Assembly (NCBI GenBank): GCA_001689415.1
Contig: LUJM01000104.1
Location: 1-6,942 of the forward strand
Reading direction: 5' to 3'
Source of the DNA: Bacteroidales bacterium M2
GTDB lineage: Bacteria > Bacteroidota > Bacteroidia > Bacteroidales > Muribaculaceae
Length of the DNA stretch: 6,942 bases
In this document: one piece after another, positions 5,767 to 6,942 of the stretch
Numbering within the stretch: the first letter of the stretch is position 1
Layout of the letters: every line of letters starts with the position of its first letter
The notes under the pieces: model-generated
Databases searched by the model: none
Told to the model about the DNA's origin: nothing
The model's input: only the letters and a program-made list of their open reading frames with translations
Translations under genes and position numbers: made by a program

Positions 5767-5997
5767 TTATTTAGCTTCTTCAACGGGAGCAGCTTCAACA
5801 ACCTCTTCAGCAACAACTACAGTGTCGTTGGTAAGGGTGTCAACTACTTCTTCAACTGCAGCTACAGTTTCAACAGCTACAGTGTCAGCAGCTACAGTGT
5901 CAGCAGCAGCTTCAGTTTCAGCAGCAGCTTCTTTGTTACCACAAGCGAAGAACGACATGCTGAATACTACAGCAAGCATAAGAACTAACTTTTTCAT
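5767..5997 (-). CDS. Tiny acidic repeat-bearing lipoprotein
   Basis: This encodes a 76-residue protein that I do not recognise as a named family. Residues 1-18 form a lipoprotein-type signal (MKKLVLMLAVVFSMSFFA) before Cys19-Gly-Asn-Lys. The lipobox FFA-C departs from the classic L-(A/S)-(G/A)-C but is plausible in Bacteroidota. The mature 58 residues are nearly all Ala, Val, Glu, Asp and Thr, with 15 acidic residues and only two lysines (K22 and the C-terminal K76). A pentapeptide repeat ADTVA-ADTVA-VETVA lies at 32-46. The mature part looks like a flexible or extended polymer; no enzyme motif is visible. It is probably anchored by its lipid to the outer membrane, facing either side. The gene is monocistronic, with its own promoter (-7 at 6046-6053) and terminator (5675-5710), which suggests dedicated, possibly high expression. 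No Shine-Dalgarno precedes the ATG. An antisense open frame on the other strand is a composition artefact. Confidence 0.8.
   Translation of the reverse strand: MKKLVLMLAVVFSMSFFACGNKEAAAETEAAADTVAADTVAVETVAAVEEVVDTLTNDTVVVAEEVVEAAPVEEAK
5860..5922. repeat. 15-bp coding minisatellite in the lipoprotein gene
   Basis: Plus-strand units are AGCTACAGTTTCAAC (5860-5874), AGCTACAGTGTCAGC (5875-5889 and 5890-5904, identical) and, after an extra AGC, AGCTTCAGTTTCAGC (5908-5922). Fifteen bases are five codons, so copy-number changes keep the frame. They encode the (A/V)(D/E)TVA pentapeptides. Confidence 0.8.
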
Positions 5998-6045
5998 CTT
6001 AGTTACGATTTAGTAATAAAACATATTTTGCTTCAAAAAGTGCTG

Positions 6046-6077
6046 CAAATTTACGCCACATTTTTTGAATGTGAAAA
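6046..6077 (-). promoter_or_regulatory. Bacteroidota-type promoter of the lipoprotein gene
   Basis: On the minus strand TAAATTTG (complement of 6046-6053) matches the primary Bacteroidota -7 consensus TAnnTTTG. A TTTT lies 20 bases upstream (complement of 6074-6077), one base off the -33 TTTG. The inferred start would give a leader of roughly 40 bases, AT-rich and without Shine-Dalgarno. The inverted repeat CACATT-N5-AATGTG (6057-6073) falls entirely inside the spacer and could be an operator. Confidence 0.5.
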
Positions 6078-6090
6078 TTTTTAGCATAAA

Positions 6091-6130
6091 AAATCACTCC
6101 GACCCCAAATTTTTAACATTTGAGGTCGGA
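6091..6130 (-). terminator. Rho-independent terminator of the ECF sigma factor gene
   Basis: TCCGACC (6098-6104) pairs with GGTCGGA (6124-6130). After one C-A mismatch, CAAAT (6106-6110) pairs with ATTTG (6118-6122), leaving a 7-base loop. Read on the minus strand, a TTTTTT tract follows after GTGA. It lies about 120 bp past the sigma gene's stop; nothing clear was found in 6131-6248. The terminator separates the sigma unit from the lipoprotein unit. Confidence 0.8.
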
Positions 6131-6248
6131 AAACGAAGACATTTTGCTAACCGTAGTATCGCAAGTATAATTTATCTGTAAAGCCTATAAACTAAAATCA
6201 GCAAGCGACTTAGCACACACAAAACTTTCGTTGTCAATTAAAAGCCTA

Positions 6249-6758
6249 TCAATCATAACGCATATCGGCCAGGATTGACTGCAACCTCATGCGGGCCTGG
6301 TGGATGCGGCTCTTTACTGTGCCAAGGGGCAAATTCATCTGCTTTGCAATCTCGGCATATCGGTAGCCGGAAACATAGAGCGTAAAGGGCCTACGATATT
6401 CATCAGCAAATGAATTAATTACCGACTGGATTTCCTTTACATTCACAGCCCCCTCGGGTGTTTCGAAGCCGGAATCCTGCGAAAAACCGAGCTGATATAG
6501 ATCGTCGCTTTGGTCAACAACTACTACCGACCGTGAATCCTTGCGGTATTTATTGATAAAAAGATTTCGCATGATTGTAAAAATCCAGCCCTTGAAATTG
6601 ACATTTTCTACATATTTATCTTCACTGTCGAGAGCTTTCAATGTCGTATCCTGCAGCAAATCGTAAGCATCGTCGCGGTTCGAAGTCAAGGCATAGGCGA
6701 AGTTGAGCAGATTGCGCTGCACCGACAAAAGTTTGGTTTGAAAAGTATTTGATCCCAT
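6249..6758 (-). CDS. ECF-type RNA polymerase sigma factor (sigma-70 family)
   Basis: This encodes a 169-residue sigma factor of the extracytoplasmic-function group, which redirects RNA polymerase to its own promoters. Sigma region 2 spans about residues 9-75: the core-binding helix is DDAYDLLQDTTLKAL (29-43), and the -10 recognition part is NFKGWIFTIMRNLFINKYRK (54-73). A variable acidic linker (74-107) contains VVVVDQSDD. Sigma region 4 spans about 108-165, with the helix-turn-helix YRYAEIAKQMNLPLGTVKS (132-150) and RIHQARMRLQ for -35 recognition. Length is normal for the group, and no C-terminal extension is present. There is no neighbouring FecR-like or zinc-finger anti-sigma gene on the downstream side, where the terminator and a 76-residue lipoprotein follow. 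Upstream sequence is cut by the window edge. It thus looks like a stand-alone ECF factor. The ATG at 6758 has no Shine-Dalgarno; no better start is visible. The family call is secure; the regulon is unknown. Confidence 0.92.
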   Translation of the reverse strand: MGSNTFQTKLLSVQRNLLNFAYALTSNRDDAYDLLQDTTLKALDSEDKYVENVNFKGWIFTIMRNLFINKYRKDSRSVVVVDQSDDLYQLGFSQDSGFETPEGAVNVKEIQSVINSFADEYRRPFTLYVSGYRYAEIAKQMNLPLGTVKSRIHQARMRLQSILADMRYD

Positions 6759-6769
6759 AATCTATAGTC

Positions 6770-6819
6770 TAAGCGTTAATCATAAGTTACTATTATAACA
6801 ATATTGATACTTAAGCGTT
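6770..6819. repeat. Direct repeat TAAGCGTT upstream of the sigma gene
   Basis: TAAGCGTT occurs at 6770-6777 and 6812-6819, 42 bp apart start to start, which is about four helical turns. The first copy is only 11 bp before the sigma ATG. The pair could be an operator or the recognition element of the sigma factor itself; chance cannot be excluded. Confidence 0.4.
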
Positions 6820-6823
6820 TTCA

Positions 6824-6850
6824 CTTTTAGTATCTTTTTAGTCTTTTTAG
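6824..6850. repeat. Triple CTTTT(T)AG direct repeat upstream of the sigma gene
   Basis: CTTTTAG (6824-6830), CTTTTTAG (6834-6841) and CTTTTTAG (6843-6850) are spaced 10 and 9 bp, about one helical turn each, so all face the same side of the DNA. They sit 66-92 bp upstream of the sigma start codon, a suitable place for an activator array. No TAnnTTTG promoter was found in 6759-6942. Confidence 0.45.
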
Positions 6851-6942
6851 CCTACAGAGCCGAATGTTAAATAATACTTATACCCGAACCAATTTATCTC
6901 GCGCTTTGTTATGTCAATAGTTCGTTAAAAAATTATTCATAG

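Noticed and set aside
5662..5988. Plus-strand open frame of 108 codons rich in Ser, Phe and Tyr
   Set aside because: It is antisense to the lipoprotein gene and its terminator. The low complexity mirrors the Ala/Val/Glu/Thr repeat on the coding strand.
5767..5997. The small lipoprotein as an anti-sigma factor for the ECF gene
   Set aside because: It has no zinc-binding or FecR-like motif and no transmembrane segment beyond the signal, and it is separated from the sigma gene by a terminator and its own promoter.

Overview
The window looks like a chromosomal segment of a Gram-negative Bacteroidota, most likely Bacteroidales and possibly Muribaculaceae (the family is inference). The evidence is a DUF3575 protein, an OmpA-like protein that starts with a carboxypeptidase-regulatory-like domain ending in the EVVVTG motif of Bacteroidota TonB receptors, a Bacteroidota-type promoter (TAnnTTTG), leaders that mostly lack a Shine-Dalgarno sequence, and moderately GC-rich genes separated by AT-rich spacers.

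Region 1 (154-5163, plus strand) is a compact three-gene cassette of exported envelope proteins: a small DUF3575 beta-barrel-like protein, a 704-residue protein with a carboxypeptidase-regulatory-like domain, an OmpA-like domain and a helical repeat tail, and a 758-residue protein made of four tandem copies of an outer-membrane beta-barrel module. The gaps are 43 and 5 bp, and a rho-independent terminator follows at 5183-5220. The set resembles the DUF3575 plus OmpA-like pair that accompanies fimbrial loci in Bacteroidota, but no fimbrillin is in view. In its place is the four-module barrel protein, which is the most unusual object here.

Region 2 (5164-5766) is the spacer between converging transcription units. 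It has no credible gene but carries a pair of inverted copies of a roughly 70-bp element. Each copy is centred on a 20-bp perfect palindrome, and a truncated third copy and smaller repeated modules lie nearby. It looks like a REP/REPIN- or MITE-like non-autonomous repeat.

Region 3 (5767-6758, minus strand) holds two single-gene units, each with its own terminator. One encodes a tiny acidic lipoprotein whose coding sequence contains a 15-bp minisatellite. The other encodes an orphan ECF-type sigma factor with no anti-sigma factor in view. The sigma gene's upstream region has direct-repeat arrays that could be operators.

How the parts work together is partly inference. The three cassette products should meet in the periplasm and outer membrane: two barrel-type proteins in the membrane, and the OmpA/TPR-like protein bridging towards the peptidoglycan. 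Nothing in the sequence ties the ECF sigma factor directly to the cassette.
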